This document shows, one piece after another, positions 52,872-61,259 of a DNA stretch of 64,000 bases (positions within the stretch are counted from its first letter, which is position 1; each line of letters begins with the position of its first letter). Made by a program: the position numbers and the translations under genes. Source of the DNA: Actinoplanes ianthinogenes. GTDB taxonomy: Bacteria; Actinomycetota; Actinomycetes; Mycobacteriales; Micromonosporaceae. The notes under the pieces are model-generated. The model was not told the origin of the DNA, ran no database searches, and saw nothing but the letters and a program-made list of their open reading frames with translations. The stretch covers positions 4,109,501-4,173,500 of the forward strand of contig NZ_AP023356.1 of assembly GCF_018324205.1 (NCBI RefSeq). Direction: 5' to 3'.

Positions 52872-53353
52872 GCACCCTCCTCCTTCGTGTCGGTGCTGCT
52901 CTGCCACATCGAAATGGACACCGGCTCGCCTTCCCAGAGTCCATAGACGCCGCTGATGCGTTCGGTGTTCGGATAACGCGCCGAGCTCTCCGGCGCGAGC
53001 ACCACTTGCGGGAGCGACAACTGCGCCCCCGGCGGGAGCATCGCCTTGACGTTGCCGCCGACGATGTTCGCCAGTTCGCCGAGCGTGTCGGAGATGTCCT
53101 CCTCGCTGACCTCCTCCAGCTCCATGGCCAGGAAGGCGGCCGCGGCGCGCTGGGCGGCGGCCCGGGAGGACGCGTACACGACGTGCCCGGTCCAGGATCC
53201 GGTGATGGAGACCGACGAGTGGACCTCGGAGGGCTGGTTCTCGTCGTACGTCTGCATCAGGGGGCTGATGCCCTCCGGATCCAGGTACGACTCCCATACC
53301 TGTTCCACCATCTCAGCGAGGTCGTTCTCGTCCACCTCGACTTCGACACTCAT
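52868..53353 (-). CDS. cheX: CheX-type CheY-P phosphatase
   Basis: 161 residues. ISDTLGELANIVGGNVKAMLPPG has the catalytic ExxN motif (Glu-Leu-Ala-Asn) of CheX, preceded by VHSSVSITGSWTGHVVYASSRAAAQRAAAAFL, the usual CheX beta-alpha region. It should hydrolyse CheY-P and end the signal. Overlaps both neighbours by four bases, which points to tightly coupled expression with the two cheY genes. Confidence 0.85.
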   Translation of the reverse strand: MSVEVEVDENDLAEMVEQVWESYLDPEGISPLMQTYDENQPSEVHSSVSITGSWTGHVVYASSRAAAQRAAAAFLAMELEEVSEEDISDTLGELANIVGGNVKAMLPPGAQLSLPQVVLAPESSARYPNTERISGVYGLWEGEPVSISMWQSSTDTKEEGA

Positions 53354-53745
53354 GAGTTCGCTCCGGTCGGGACGAGGCCCAGCAGGGCCAGCTTTTCGAT
53401 CATGGCACCTTCGGTGAAGGGTTTGATCACATATTCATGGGCACCTGCGGCGAGCGCGCGGACGATCTGGCTCTGTTCGCTCTCCGTAGTGACCATCACC
53501 AGGGTCATCTCCCGCAGCCGCGGGTCGGCCCGGACCTTCATGACGAACTCGAGTCCGTTCATGTTGGGCATGTTCCAGTCGATCAGGGCCAGCTCCGGCA
53601 CCTCGGTCATGTCGGCCAGCAGGTCGAGCGCTTCCTTGCCGTCACCGGCCTCCACCGCCTCGAAGCTGAGCTTCGTGACGATGCGTTTGAGGATCATGCG
53701 CATCGCGCGCGAGTCATCGATCACCATGGCGCGCATCGGCGTCAT
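53350..53745 (-). CDS. cheY: Chemotaxis response regulator CheY (first copy)
   Basis: 131 residues, receiver only: MRAMVIDDSRAMRMILKRIV, phospho-Asp in LALIDWNMPNMNGLEFV, Thr in VMVTTESEQ, Lys in EYVIKPFTEGAM with the switch Tyr present. Follows cheR with a four-base overlap. Two CheY proteins in one operon suggests one acts on the motor and the other as a phosphate sink, or on separate switch subunits. Confidence 0.93.
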   Translation of the reverse strand: MTPMRAMVIDDSRAMRMILKRIVTKLSFEAVEAGDGKEALDLLADMTEVPELALIDWNMPNMNGLEFVMKVRADPRLREMTLVMVTTESEQSQIVRALAAGAHEYVIKPFTEGAMIEKLALLGLVPTGANS

Positions 53746-54587
53746 CCCCTCCTTCCGGCGCCCGCGGGCACCGCGTTTCGGACTCGGTAGGCGGATGTGC
53801 GGCCCGCGGCCACCCGCTCGTAGTTGTCGTCGATCCCGATCGTCGTCTCGGCCGCCCCGAGGAAGAGCCAGCCGTCGGGGCGAAGGATCTTGGCGGCGTT
53901 CTGCAACACCTGCCGCTTGGTGGCGACGTCGAAATAGATCAGGACATTGCGCAGGAAGATCACGTCGAACGGCTGCATCGGCGGGAACGGCGCGGTCAGG
54001 CTCATGTGCTTGAACGAGACGTTCTTGCGCAGCGCCGGAATGACCCGCCAGTGCGCGCCGGCCCGCTCGAAGTACTGGACCAACTGGGTGGCCGGCAGCC
54101 CCCGGTTGACCTCGACCTGGCTGTACTCGGCCTTCTGCGCCCGCTCGACCATCGCGGTGGAGATGTCGGTGCCTTGGATCTCGAAGGACCAGCCGGCCGG
54201 CAGCGCCTCCTGGAGCGTGATCGCCAGGCTGTACGCCTCCTGCCCGCTGGAACTGGCCGCCGACCAGAAACGCAGCTTGCGGGCGCTGGCCCGGGACTTG
54301 ATCAGCTCGGGCAGCACCACGTCGGTGAGCGCGGAGAACGGCTCCCGGTCCCGGAAGAACGAGGTCTCGTTGGTGGTGAGCGCGTCGATGATCTTCCGTT
54401 GGTGCTGCGGGTTGGGGCGCTTCTGGAGATCCGCGATGAAGTCGTTGACGTTGGGTGCCCCGACCGCCCGCGCGACCGGGATCAACCGCGCCTCGACCAG
54501 GTACTCCTTGCCGGGCGCCAGCACGATGGACGCCTCGCGCCGGACCAGGTTGGCGACGAACGTGAACTCGGCCTGGGACAGGGTCAT
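53742..54587 (-). CDS. cheR: Chemoreceptor methyltransferase CheR
   Basis: 281 residues. N-terminal helical domain (AEFTFVANLVRREASIVLAPGKEYLVEARLIPVARAVG), then the SAM domain with ALTTNETSFFRDREPF, LRFWSAASSSGQEAYSLAITL, IQGTDISTAMVERAQKAEYS and DVIFLRNVLIYFD. Methylates glutamates on chemoreceptors for adaptation. Its start overlaps the cheB stop. No chemoreceptor gene is present here. Confidence 0.95.
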   Translation of the reverse strand: MTLSQAEFTFVANLVRREASIVLAPGKEYLVEARLIPVARAVGAPNVNDFIADLQKRPNPQHQRKIIDALTTNETSFFRDREPFSALTDVVLPELIKSRASARKLRFWSAASSSGQEAYSLAITLQEALPAGWSFEIQGTDISTAMVERAQKAEYSQVEVNRGLPATQLVQYFERAGAHWRVIPALRKNVSFKHMSLTAPFPPMQPFDVIFLRNVLIYFDVATKRQVLQNAAKILRPDGWLFLGAAETTIGIDDNYERVAAGRTSAYRVRNAVPAGAGRRG

Positions 54588-55750
54588 CGGGCCACCGCCG
54601 CGGACCGGCCCACCCGAACCCGGTTCAGCAGCGCACCGGCGATCCGGTCCAGCGGCAGCACCTCGTCCGCCAGCCCGGCGCCGACCACGGCGCCGGGCAT
54701 GCCCCAGACCACCGAGCTCGCCTCGTCCTGCGCCAGGACCTCGCAGCCCGCGTCGCGTAGCACTTTCGCACCACCCCGTCCGTCTTGTCCCATTCCAGTG
54801 AGCACCGTCGCGAAGGCGGTGTTGCCGTACAGCGCCGCCACCGACCGGAACATCACGTCCACGGCGGGGCGGCAGGAGTTCTCTTGCGGCGCGTTGCTGA
54901 GCTGCGTCAGCGTCGAGGTGCCCCGGCGGGTGAAGACCAGGTGCCGGTCGCCCGGGGCGATGTAGACCGTGCCGGCCGTGAGCTCCATCCCGTCGCCGGC
55001 CTCCACCACCTTCAGCGGGGTGCTGCGGTCCAGCCGCTCGGCGAACATCTTGGTGAAGACCGGCGGCATGTGCTGGGTGATCACCACCGGCACCGGCAGG
55101 TCGGCGGGGAGGCCGAGCAGCACCTTGGTGAGCGCGTCCGGGCCGCCGGTGGAGGAGCCGATCGCCAGGATGTCGATCCGGCCCTGCGGACCGCGACGGG
55201 GCGGGGGGCCGGCCGGGGCCGGTCCGGTGGGGCGGGCCGCGCCGGGCGGCGGCAGTCCGGGCCGTCCGGGAACCGGGCCGGCGCCGGGGCGTCCGGGTCC
55301 GGCCGCCGGGGCGGGACCGCGGGGCGGCGCGGCGGGCGGCGGGCGGCGACGTCCGCCGAGCGCCTGGATCTTCGGTACGAGCTGCTCCCGCACCGCCGCG
55401 ATGGACTCCTTCACCGAGCCGACGTTGCTCGGCTTGGTGACGTAGTCGGTGGCGCCCGCGGAGAGCGCCTCCAGGGTCGCGGTGGCACCCGCCGCGGACA
55501 GCGTGCTGAACATGATCACCGGCAGCTGCGTGTGCCGTTTTCGCAGTTCACGTACGGCTTCGATGCCATCCATCTGCGGCATCTCGATGTCCATGGTGAC
55601 GACGTCGGGCTTGAGCTGGTCGATCTTGGCCTGCGCCAGCAGACCGTTCGCCGCGGTGCCGACCACCTGGATGCCCGGCGCCTCCCCGAGAGCGTCGACG
55701 ATCAGCCGACGGACCACCACGGAATCGTCGACGACGAGAACCGAGATCAT
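54584..55750 (-). CDS. cheB: Chemoreceptor methylesterase/response regulator CheB
   Basis: 388 residues. Receiver domain with ISVLVVDDSVVVRRLI, Asp in DVVTMDIEMPQMDGIEAV and Lys in DYVTKPSNVGS; a Pro/Gly/Ala-rich linker (about 140-195); methylesterase domain with the Ser in AIGSSTGGPDAL, His in VITQHMPPVFT and Asp in VLTGMGQDG. The ATG at 55750 begins the receiver; the frame remains open to 55891 inside the upstream gene. Works against CheR. Confidence 0.95.
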   Translation of the reverse strand: MISVLVVDDSVVVRRLIVDALGEAPGIQVVGTAANGLLAQAKIDQLKPDVVTMDIEMPQMDGIEAVRELRKRHTQLPVIMFSTLSAAGATATLEALSAGATDYVTKPSNVGSVKESIAAVREQLVPKIQALGGRRRPPPAAPPRGPAPAAGPGRPGAGPVPGRPGLPPPGAARPTGPAPAGPPPRRGPQGRIDILAIGSSTGGPDALTKVLLGLPADLPVPVVITQHMPPVFTKMFAERLDRSTPLKVVEAGDGMELTAGTVYIAPGDRHLVFTRRGTSTLTQLSNAPQENSCRPAVDVMFRSVAALYGNTAFATVLTGMGQDGRGGAKVLRDAGCEVLAQDEASSVVWGMPGAVVGAGLADEVLPLDRIAGALLNRVRVGRSAAVAR

Positions 55751-55763
55751 TCGACCACTCCCT

Positions 55764-56636
55764 TCAACCGAGCCAGGCCGGACCGAGCGCCGCCACGACC
55801 GGTGCGAGCAGCCGGTGTGCCGTTGCGGTGTCCAGCAGATCGCGGACCACCAGCGCCTGGACGGCGCCGCTGAGCATGTTCCAGACCCCACCGGCCCGAT
55901 CGGCCAGCGGAATCCCGGCCGTGTCCACCGCCTGTACCAGCAGCATCTGCGCTGCCGCCGCGGTGCGGACCCGATCGGAGAGATACGCCGCCCAGGACGC
56001 CGAGTGCACGGCGGGCGACCATCCGGCGGTGTTGCGCCGGGCGTCGTCGGCTGCCGTCGAGACCCGCTCCCGATCCTCCGGGCGCAGCGTGCGCAGCCGG
56101 TCGAGCAGGGCGGAGACGGTGTAGTGGTGCGGGCCCAGGTCGATCGGGGCGCCCGCCGGGAGCTTCTTCAGCGCCGACACCCAGCCGGCCCCGAGGCGCC
56201 GGCGACTCTCGTCGTCCAGCACCTCACGCAGGTAGCAGCCGACCGCCGCGTCGCAGAGCAGCGCGGTGGCGGCGGCCGCCTCCTCGGTCTGCCGGGCGTC
56301 CCGTCCGGTGCCCTCCCAGGTCCACGACATCACGTCGTAACGCAGGCAGGTGAGCAGCGCGTCGACCGAACCGATCGGCGCGCGCTCGACCAGGGCCAGG
56401 TTCCCCGCCGGGTCGTCCTTCGACATGCCCTTGAGGTTGGGCATCCGCCGCGCGGCGGACTCCACCTCCACCCAGAGCGGGCCCCGGACGCCCTCGTCCG
56501 GGAGCCGCTCGGCGAGCACGGGCAGGTCGGCGCGCTGCAGGCGCAACCCGCGCAGCAGGACGTCGGCCGCGGCCGAACCGCCTGGCAGGCGGGTCAGGTC
56601 GAAGCCCAGGACGGGGGCGCTGACCAGGCTGTACAT
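55764..56636 (-). CDS. Unknown protein encoded within the chemotaxis operon
   Basis: 290 residues with no family that I recognise. Mostly helical, rich in Ala, Arg and Leu, no membrane segment or signal. Visible features: VLGFDLTRLPGGSAAADVLLRGLRLQR at the start, LVERAPIGSVDALLTCLRYDVMSWTWEG in the middle, and WAAYLSDRVRTAAAAQMLLVQAVDTAG near the end. Its start overlaps the cheW stop (TGATG) and it ends 13 bases before cheB, so it must be expressed with the Che proteins. A role as scaffold or adaptation partner is only a guess. Confidence 0.75.
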   Translation of the reverse strand: MYSLVSAPVLGFDLTRLPGGSAAADVLLRGLRLQRADLPVLAERLPDEGVRGPLWVEVESAARRMPNLKGMSKDDPAGNLALVERAPIGSVDALLTCLRYDVMSWTWEGTGRDARQTEEAAAATALLCDAAVGCYLREVLDDESRRRLGAGWVSALKKLPAGAPIDLGPHHYTVSALLDRLRTLRPEDRERVSTAADDARRNTAGWSPAVHSASWAAYLSDRVRTAAAAQMLLVQAVDTAGIPLADRAGGVWNMLSGAVQALVVRDLLDTATAHRLLAPVVAALGPAWLG

Positions 56637-57073
56637 CAGTTCGTGGCGCGGTACGTGTCGACCGCCTGATTGACGTCGAGCGCCAGCATCAGGCGCCCGT
56701 CCAGCTTGAACGTGCCGACCACCAGTTCCCGGGTCGGCCCGCTGAGGGTGTCCGGCGGCGGCTCGAAGGTCTCGTCGTCCAGATCGACCACCTCACCGAT
56801 CTTGTCCACCAGCAGGCTCACCGGCTCGCCGTCGCCGCGCAGGATCACGTTCATCACCGGCCCCTGCAGGGCCTGCCGGGCCAGCCCGAGCTGGACCCGC
56901 AGGTCGACCGCCGCGATCACCTGGCCACGCAGGTTGAACAGGCCACCGACGGCCGGCGGCGCGAGCGGCACCGGGGTGTACTCGTTGTACGAGAGCACCT
57001 CCTGCACCGTATGCACCTCCACCCCGAAGAGCTGGCCGTCCACCTCGAAGGTGGCGAACTGGCGACTAGCCAT
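56636..57073 (-). CDS. cheW: Chemotaxis coupling protein CheW
   Basis: 145 residues. QFATFEVDGQLFGVEVHTVQEVL, VPLAPPAVGGLFNLRGQVIAAVDLRVQLG, VSLLVDKIGEVVDLDD and DGRLMLALDVNQAV are the standard CheW segments. Couples CheA to chemoreceptors. One base after cheA and coupled to the unknown gene. Confidence 0.95.
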   Translation of the reverse strand: MASRQFATFEVDGQLFGVEVHTVQEVLSYNEYTPVPLAPPAVGGLFNLRGQVIAAVDLRVQLGLARQALQGPVMNVILRGDGEPVSLLVDKIGEVVDLDDETFEPPPDTLSGPTRELVVGTFKLDGRLMLALDVNQAVDTYRATN

Positions 57074-57074
57074 C

Positions 57075-59435
57075 TCAGGCCTCCACCAACATCTCGTCGG
57101 ATGCGTCGCTGTAGAAGTTCGGGTCGGCGGCGAGGATCGCCCGGCGCACGTCGAGCAGCTCGGTCACCCGTTGCTGGATCACCGCGGTGCCGACCAGGCC
57201 GTCCTCCTCGGCGTCCCGGCGCGCCGTCGTCGAGTTCTCGGCGATGTCCACGATCCGGTCGACCACGAGCGCCACGCTCCGTCCGCCCTCGCTGTAGACG
57301 ACCACCGACACGGTGTCGCCCTCCAGCTCCTCGCCGTACGCCCCGAGCAGGTGCGACAACCGCACCAGCGGGAGGATCTGCCCGCGGTACTGGACCACCT
57401 CGCGGGAACCGGCGTGCTCGATCCGGTCCCGTGGGAACTCCTCGAGCCGGGTCACCGTGTCCAGCGGGATCGCCACCCGGCGTTCGCCGACCGCGGTGAC
57501 CAGCAGCCGCTCGGTGTTGCCGGTGCCCGCGCCACGCTTCTCCGCGACGTTCTCGCGCTCCGAGTCGACCGCCAGGTGCGAGCGCCGGGCCAGCGAGGAG
57601 ACGTCCAGGATCAGGCCCACCTTGCCGTCGCCCAGGATGGTGGCGCCGGCGTACAGGCCGATGTCCTTGAACCGGGTGTTCAGGGCCTTGACCACGACCT
57701 CCTCGGTGTTCAGCACCCGGTCCACGACCAGGCCGAACCGACGGCCGTCGGCTTGCAGCACCATGATGTAGACGCCCTGGTCGCCGCCGACCTCCAGGCC
57801 GAGCGCGCGGTCCAGGCGGACCAGCGGGAGCAGCTTGCCGCGCAGCCGGTAGACCGGCGCGCCGGAGGCGTACTCCACCTTGGTGGTCTGCCCGTCGACG
57901 AAGACCAGTTCGAGGACCGCGACCTGGGGCACCACGTACCGCTGGTCACCGCAGTCGACGGTGAGCGCCTGGATGATGGCCAGGGTCAGCGGGATGGTGA
58001 GGCGCCAGACCGTACCCTCGCCGGGCGTCGAGTCGACGCTGACCGCGCCACCGATGTTCTCGATGTTGGTCTTCACCACGTCCATGCCGACGCCGCGGCC
58101 GGAGACGTTGGTGACCTTGGCGGCGGTGGAGAAGCCGGGCTGGAAGACCATCGCCATGATGTCGCGCTTGTCCATGTTCGGGACCTGCTCCGGACGGAGC
58201 AGCCCGTTCTCCACGGCCTTCTGCGCGATCCGCTCGACGTTCAGGCCGGCGCCGTCGTCGGCCACCTCGACCGCGACGTGCCCACCCTCGTGGTACGCGC
58301 GCAGGGTCAGGGTGCCCTCCGGGTTCTTGCCCGCGGCGATCCGGCGCTCCGGGTCCTCGATGCCGTGGTCGACCGCGTTGCGGACCAGGTGGGTCAGCGG
58401 GTCCTTGACCGCTTCGAGCAGGCTCCGGTCGAGCTCGGTCTCCTTGCCCTCCATCACCAGCTGGACCTGCTTGCCGAGCGAGTTGCTCAGGTCCCGGATG
58501 ACTCGGGGCAACTTGGACCAGATGTGCTCGATGGGCTGCATCCGGGTCTTCATGATGCCCTCTTGCAGCTCACTGGTGATCATGCCGAGCCGCTGGGCGC
58601 TGCGCACCAGGCCGGAGTCGCCGATCTCCATCACGCCGCGGACCAGCTGGTTCCGGGCCAGGACCAGCTCGCCGACCATGTTCATCAGGGTGTCCAGCAG
58701 GTCGACGTCGACCCGGATGGCGCTGTCCGCGATGCTCCGCTTCGGTGCCTGGGACTGGAGCGCCTCGCTGACCGCGGCCGGCTGCGTCTTGCCCTCCTCC
58801 AGCAGGATCGTGCCGAGCTTGCGCTCGTCGCCCTCGATCTGCTGCTGGAGTGCCGAGGTGACGTCGCCGGGCTGGGCCGCGCCGGCCTCGACCAGGATCT
58901 GGCCGAGCGGCTGACGCTGCTCGGCGACCGGCTCGGGAGCGGGGCGGGGAGCGGCGGGCGCCTCGGTCTCGACCGACACCGGAGTCTCGGCCTCGGGCGC
59001 CGCCGCGGCCGGAGCGGCCGCCGGGGCCGCGGCCGGGGCGCCGTCGGTCGGCGCGTCCATCTGCGCCTTGATCCGGACGATCATGCTGTCGATGTCGACC
59101 TCGTCCTCGGTGCCCTTCTCCTCGATCGAGGAGAGCAGCGACCGGACCCCGTCGATGCAGAGCAGCAGGACGGTGATGGTCTCCGGGGTGACCGGCTGGA
59201 CGCCGTCCCGGAGCCGGGACAGCAGCGACTCACCGGCGTGGGCCAGCTTCTCCAGCCGGGAGAAGGCCAGGAACCCGCTGGTGCCCTTGATCGTGTGGAT
59301 CGCCCGGAAGATGCGCGAGATCAGGTCACGCGAACCCGGTTCCTGCTCGAGGCTCACAAGGTCCCGGTCGATCTGGTCCAGGTTCTCGTGCGACTCCATG
59401 AGGAATTCGCCGACGATCTCGCCAAGGTCTTCCAC
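57075..59435 (-). CDS. cheA: Chemotaxis histidine kinase CheA with extra GspE-N/MshEN-like and CheW domains
   Basis: 786 residues. HPt/P1 (1-125) with His47 in FRAIHTIKGTSGFL; Ala/Pro linker; two GspE-N/MshEN-like repeats, PLGQILVEAG at 176-185 and KLGTILLEEG at 206-215, each followed by a helix ending AL(Q/S).Q; P3 dimer domain (SAIRVDVDLLDTLMNMVGELVLARNQL); P4 kinase domain (LVRNAVDHGIEDPE, DDGAGLN, SGRGVGMDVVKTNIE); then two successive CheW-like P5 domains (about 545-665 and 680-775). The usual CheY-binding P2 is not seen. First gene of the che operon; it phosphorylates the CheY and CheB proteins encoded downstream. Confidence 0.95.
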   Translation of the reverse strand: MEDLGEIVGEFLMESHENLDQIDRDLVSLEQEPGSRDLISRIFRAIHTIKGTSGFLAFSRLEKLAHAGESLLSRLRDGVQPVTPETITVLLLCIDGVRSLLSSIEEKGTEDEVDIDSMIVRIKAQMDAPTDGAPAAAPAAAPAAAAPEAETPVSVETEAPAAPRPAPEPVAEQRQPLGQILVEAGAAQPGDVTSALQQQIEGDERKLGTILLEEGKTQPAAVSEALQSQAPKRSIADSAIRVDVDLLDTLMNMVGELVLARNQLVRGVMEIGDSGLVRSAQRLGMITSELQEGIMKTRMQPIEHIWSKLPRVIRDLSNSLGKQVQLVMEGKETELDRSLLEAVKDPLTHLVRNAVDHGIEDPERRIAAGKNPEGTLTLRAYHEGGHVAVEVADDGAGLNVERIAQKAVENGLLRPEQVPNMDKRDIMAMVFQPGFSTAAKVTNVSGRGVGMDVVKTNIENIGGAVSVDSTPGEGTVWRLTIPLTLAIIQALTVDCGDQRYVVPQVAVLELVFVDGQTTKVEYASGAPVYRLRGKLLPLVRLDRALGLEVGGDQGVYIMVLQADGRRFGLVVDRVLNTEEVVVKALNTRFKDIGLYAGATILGDGKVGLILDVSSLARRSHLAVDSERENVAEKRGAGTGNTERLLVTAVGERRVAIPLDTVTRLEEFPRDRIEHAGSREVVQYRGQILPLVRLSHLLGAYGEELEGDTVSVVVYSEGGRSVALVVDRIVDIAENSTTARRDAEEDGLVGTAVIQQRVTELLDVRRAILAADPNFYSDASDEMLVEA

Positions 59436-59465
59436 GTCAACTCCTCCTGCTCGGCTTCACAGCCC

Positions 59466-59493
59466 TCATCGACCCCTGCGTGCGCCAACTGAG
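59466..59493 (-). promoter_or_regulatory. Possible FliA-type promoter for the cheA operon
   Basis: On minus, CTCAG (59493-59489), 15 bases, GTCGATGA (59473-59466). The -35 box is perfect and spacing right, but the -10 box differs from GCCGAA at two places. Confidence 0.4.
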
Positions 59494-59537
59494 AAGACTC
59501 GCCCGATACGCCTTGTCTGTCGGGGTGTCCCGAAAGA

Positions 59538-60236
59538 TCAGGCCTCTCCGCCCGGCCGGCGGTAGCGATAGCCGAACCCGCGAACCGACTCGATCGGGGA
59601 CTCGTCGGGATCGGACCAGCCGAGCTTGCGCCGCAGCCGCAGCACCGCGAACTTCACCCGTTCCTGGCCGATGCCGGTCGGGTCGTCCCAGGCCTGGGTC
59701 AGCAGCTGGTTCGGCGAGAGCACCGCGCCGGCATGCCGCACCAGCGCGTTGAGCAGGCGGAATTCGGTCGGCGTGAGCCGCTTCTCCTCGCCCTTGACAT
59801 ATACGCGACGCTTGGTCGGGTCCAGGTGCACCAGACCGTCGTCGTAGATCTGGCTGGCCCAGCTGTTCTGCCCGCTGGACGAGCGGCGCAGCAGCGCCTC
59901 CACCCGGGCCAGCAGCTCGTTGTTGGCGAACGGCTTGGTCAGGTAGTCGTCGGCGCCGCCGCGCAGGCCGCGGACCTTCTCCGCCTCCTGCCCGTGCGCG
60001 GTGAGCACCAGCACCGGCACGTCGGAGACGTCCCGCAGGCGTTCCAGCACCTGCCAGCCGTCCATCTCCGGCAAGCCGACGTCCAGCACCACCAGGTCGG
60101 GATGCTCGGCGTACGCCTCCTTGAGGCCGGAACGGCCGTCCGCGGCATGCGCGACCTCGTACCCGGCCCGGCTGAACAGCAGCCGCAGAGCGAGTGCGAT
60201 GTCCGGGTCGTCCTCGACCACGAGTAGGCGACTCAT
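59538..60236 (-). CDS. OmpR-family response regulator upstream of cheA
   Basis: 232 residues. Receiver (LLVVEDDPDIALALRLL; Asp in DLVVLDVGLPEMDG; Lys in DDYLTKPFANNEL) and winged helix (RLTPTEFRLLNALVRHAGAVLSPNQLLTQAW...VKFAVLRLRRKLG...ESVRGFGYRYRRP). No kinase is next to it. It lies about 100 bases upstream of cheA on the same strand and may control the che genes or another stimulus. The ATG at 60236 starts the receiver; the frame stays open to 60335 without family sequence. Confidence 0.92.
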   Translation of the reverse strand: MSRLLVVEDDPDIALALRLLFSRAGYEVAHAADGRSGLKEAYAEHPDLVVLDVGLPEMDGWQVLERLRDVSDVPVLVLTAHGQEAEKVRGLRGGADDYLTKPFANNELLARVEALLRRSSSGQNSWASQIYDDGLVHLDPTKRRVYVKGEEKRLTPTEFRLLNALVRHAGAVLSPNQLLTQAWDDPTGIGQERVKFAVLRLRRKLGWSDPDESPIESVRGFGYRYRRPGGEA

Positions 60237-60628
60237 CGTGTGTTCACCCTGCCCCCAACCCGTGCTCGCGCCCGATTTCGGGCACGGTCGATCCCCGAGC
60301 GCGACGCGCCGGGAAGTCGGTGTCTTGCCTGGCACCGCCCGCGCGATCGCGGACGGAGGAAATTCAAAGGCGCAAAAACACCATAGCGTGATGTCATCGC
60401 CTATTTACGGACAGTGACAGTTTAGCGGCCAAAGGCGCGGACAAGGGCCGGTCCAGAAGGATCGGTGGGGCAAGATCCGCGGGCCGCCGCCGGGCCGCCC
60501 ATCCCCTCAGCTTTTCATTTCCGGTACGACATTTCTGCCGTTCCGGGAAAGATGTGACACGCAGCGAAGTAAGGGGTCCGATATCCCTGGTGGACGAATC
60601 GGCGTCCACACGGATCCGGAGGAAACCC
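60237..60628. other. Divergent intergenic region
   Basis: 392 bases between the response regulator and the CAP protein. It contains a locally AT-rich stretch (about 60360-60425), a nine-base motif CAAAGGCGC twice (60365, 60430) and a small 6-bp hairpin at 60590-60609 just before the CAP gene RBS. These are probably the two promoters; no gene or known riboswitch was recognised. Confidence 0.55.
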
Positions 60629-61255
60629 GTGTTCGACAAGGTGGTACGCCGTGCCTCCGCGCTCGCGGCCGCGCCCGCGCTGCTCGTCCTGCCCGCCGCG
60701 CTGTTCGCGCTCCCGCACGCGGTGCACGCTCAAGGGCCGGTCGTCCCCGGCCGGCCGCCGAGCACGTCACCCGGTCCGGCGACCCAGCCGCGCACCGCGG
60801 CCGCGCCGATGACGCCGAACATCGCCGCCGCGCCGGCCGGAGCGGCCACCCCGGATCCGGAGAAGGCCCGCGCCCGCACCCTGATGCACCAGGTCATCCG
60901 GCTGACCAACCGGGAGCGGGCGCGGAACGGCTGCCCCCGCCTCGGGGTCGACCACGAGTTGATCCTGGCGAGCGTCGCACAGTCCTACTACATGGCCCGG
61001 ACCCGGCTGTTCAGCCACGTCTGGCGGGACGGCTCGACCTTCGCCATGCGCGCCGAGCGGGCCGGATACCGGGCCCCGGCCGGGGAGAACATCGCCTGGG
61101 GATACCCGACCGCCCGCGAGGTGATGGACGCCTGGATGGCCAGCCCCGGGCACCGGGCCAACATCCTCAACTGCGGGGCGAAGTCGATCGGCGCGGCCAT
61201 CGTGTACGCGGCGGACGGCACCCCGTACTACACCCAGGTGTTCGGCTGGCGCTGA
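60629..61255 (+). CDS. Secreted CAP-domain (SCP/PR1-like) protein
   Basis: 208 residues from a GTG with GGAGG six bases upstream. Signal peptide (about 1-35, ending HAVHAQG), a Pro/Thr/Ala linker (about 36-80), and a CAP domain with IRLTNRERARNGCPRLGVDHELILASVAQSYYMA, FSHVWRDGS, GENIAWGYPTAREVMDAWMASPGHRANILN and YYTQVFGWR. The CAP cavity His and Glu residues are present. Exported; role unknown (lipid or wall binding in relatives). Convergent with murB, five bases apart. Confidence 0.9.
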   Translation: MFDKVVRRASALAAAPALLVLPAALFALPHAVHAQGPVVPGRPPSTSPGPATQPRTAAAPMTPNIAAAPAGAATPDPEKARARTLMHQVIRLTNRERARNGCPRLGVDHELILASVAQSYYMARTRLFSHVWRDGSTFAMRAERAGYRAPAGENIAWGYPTAREVMDAWMASPGHRANILNCGAKSIGAAIVYAADGTPYYTQVFGWR

Positions 61256-61259
61256 ACCG

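Noticed and set aside
52509..53297. A CheY fused to a 142-residue N-terminal extension
   Set aside because: The extension is the out-of-frame reading of cheX; the ATG at 52871 with a strong SD starts a complete receiver.
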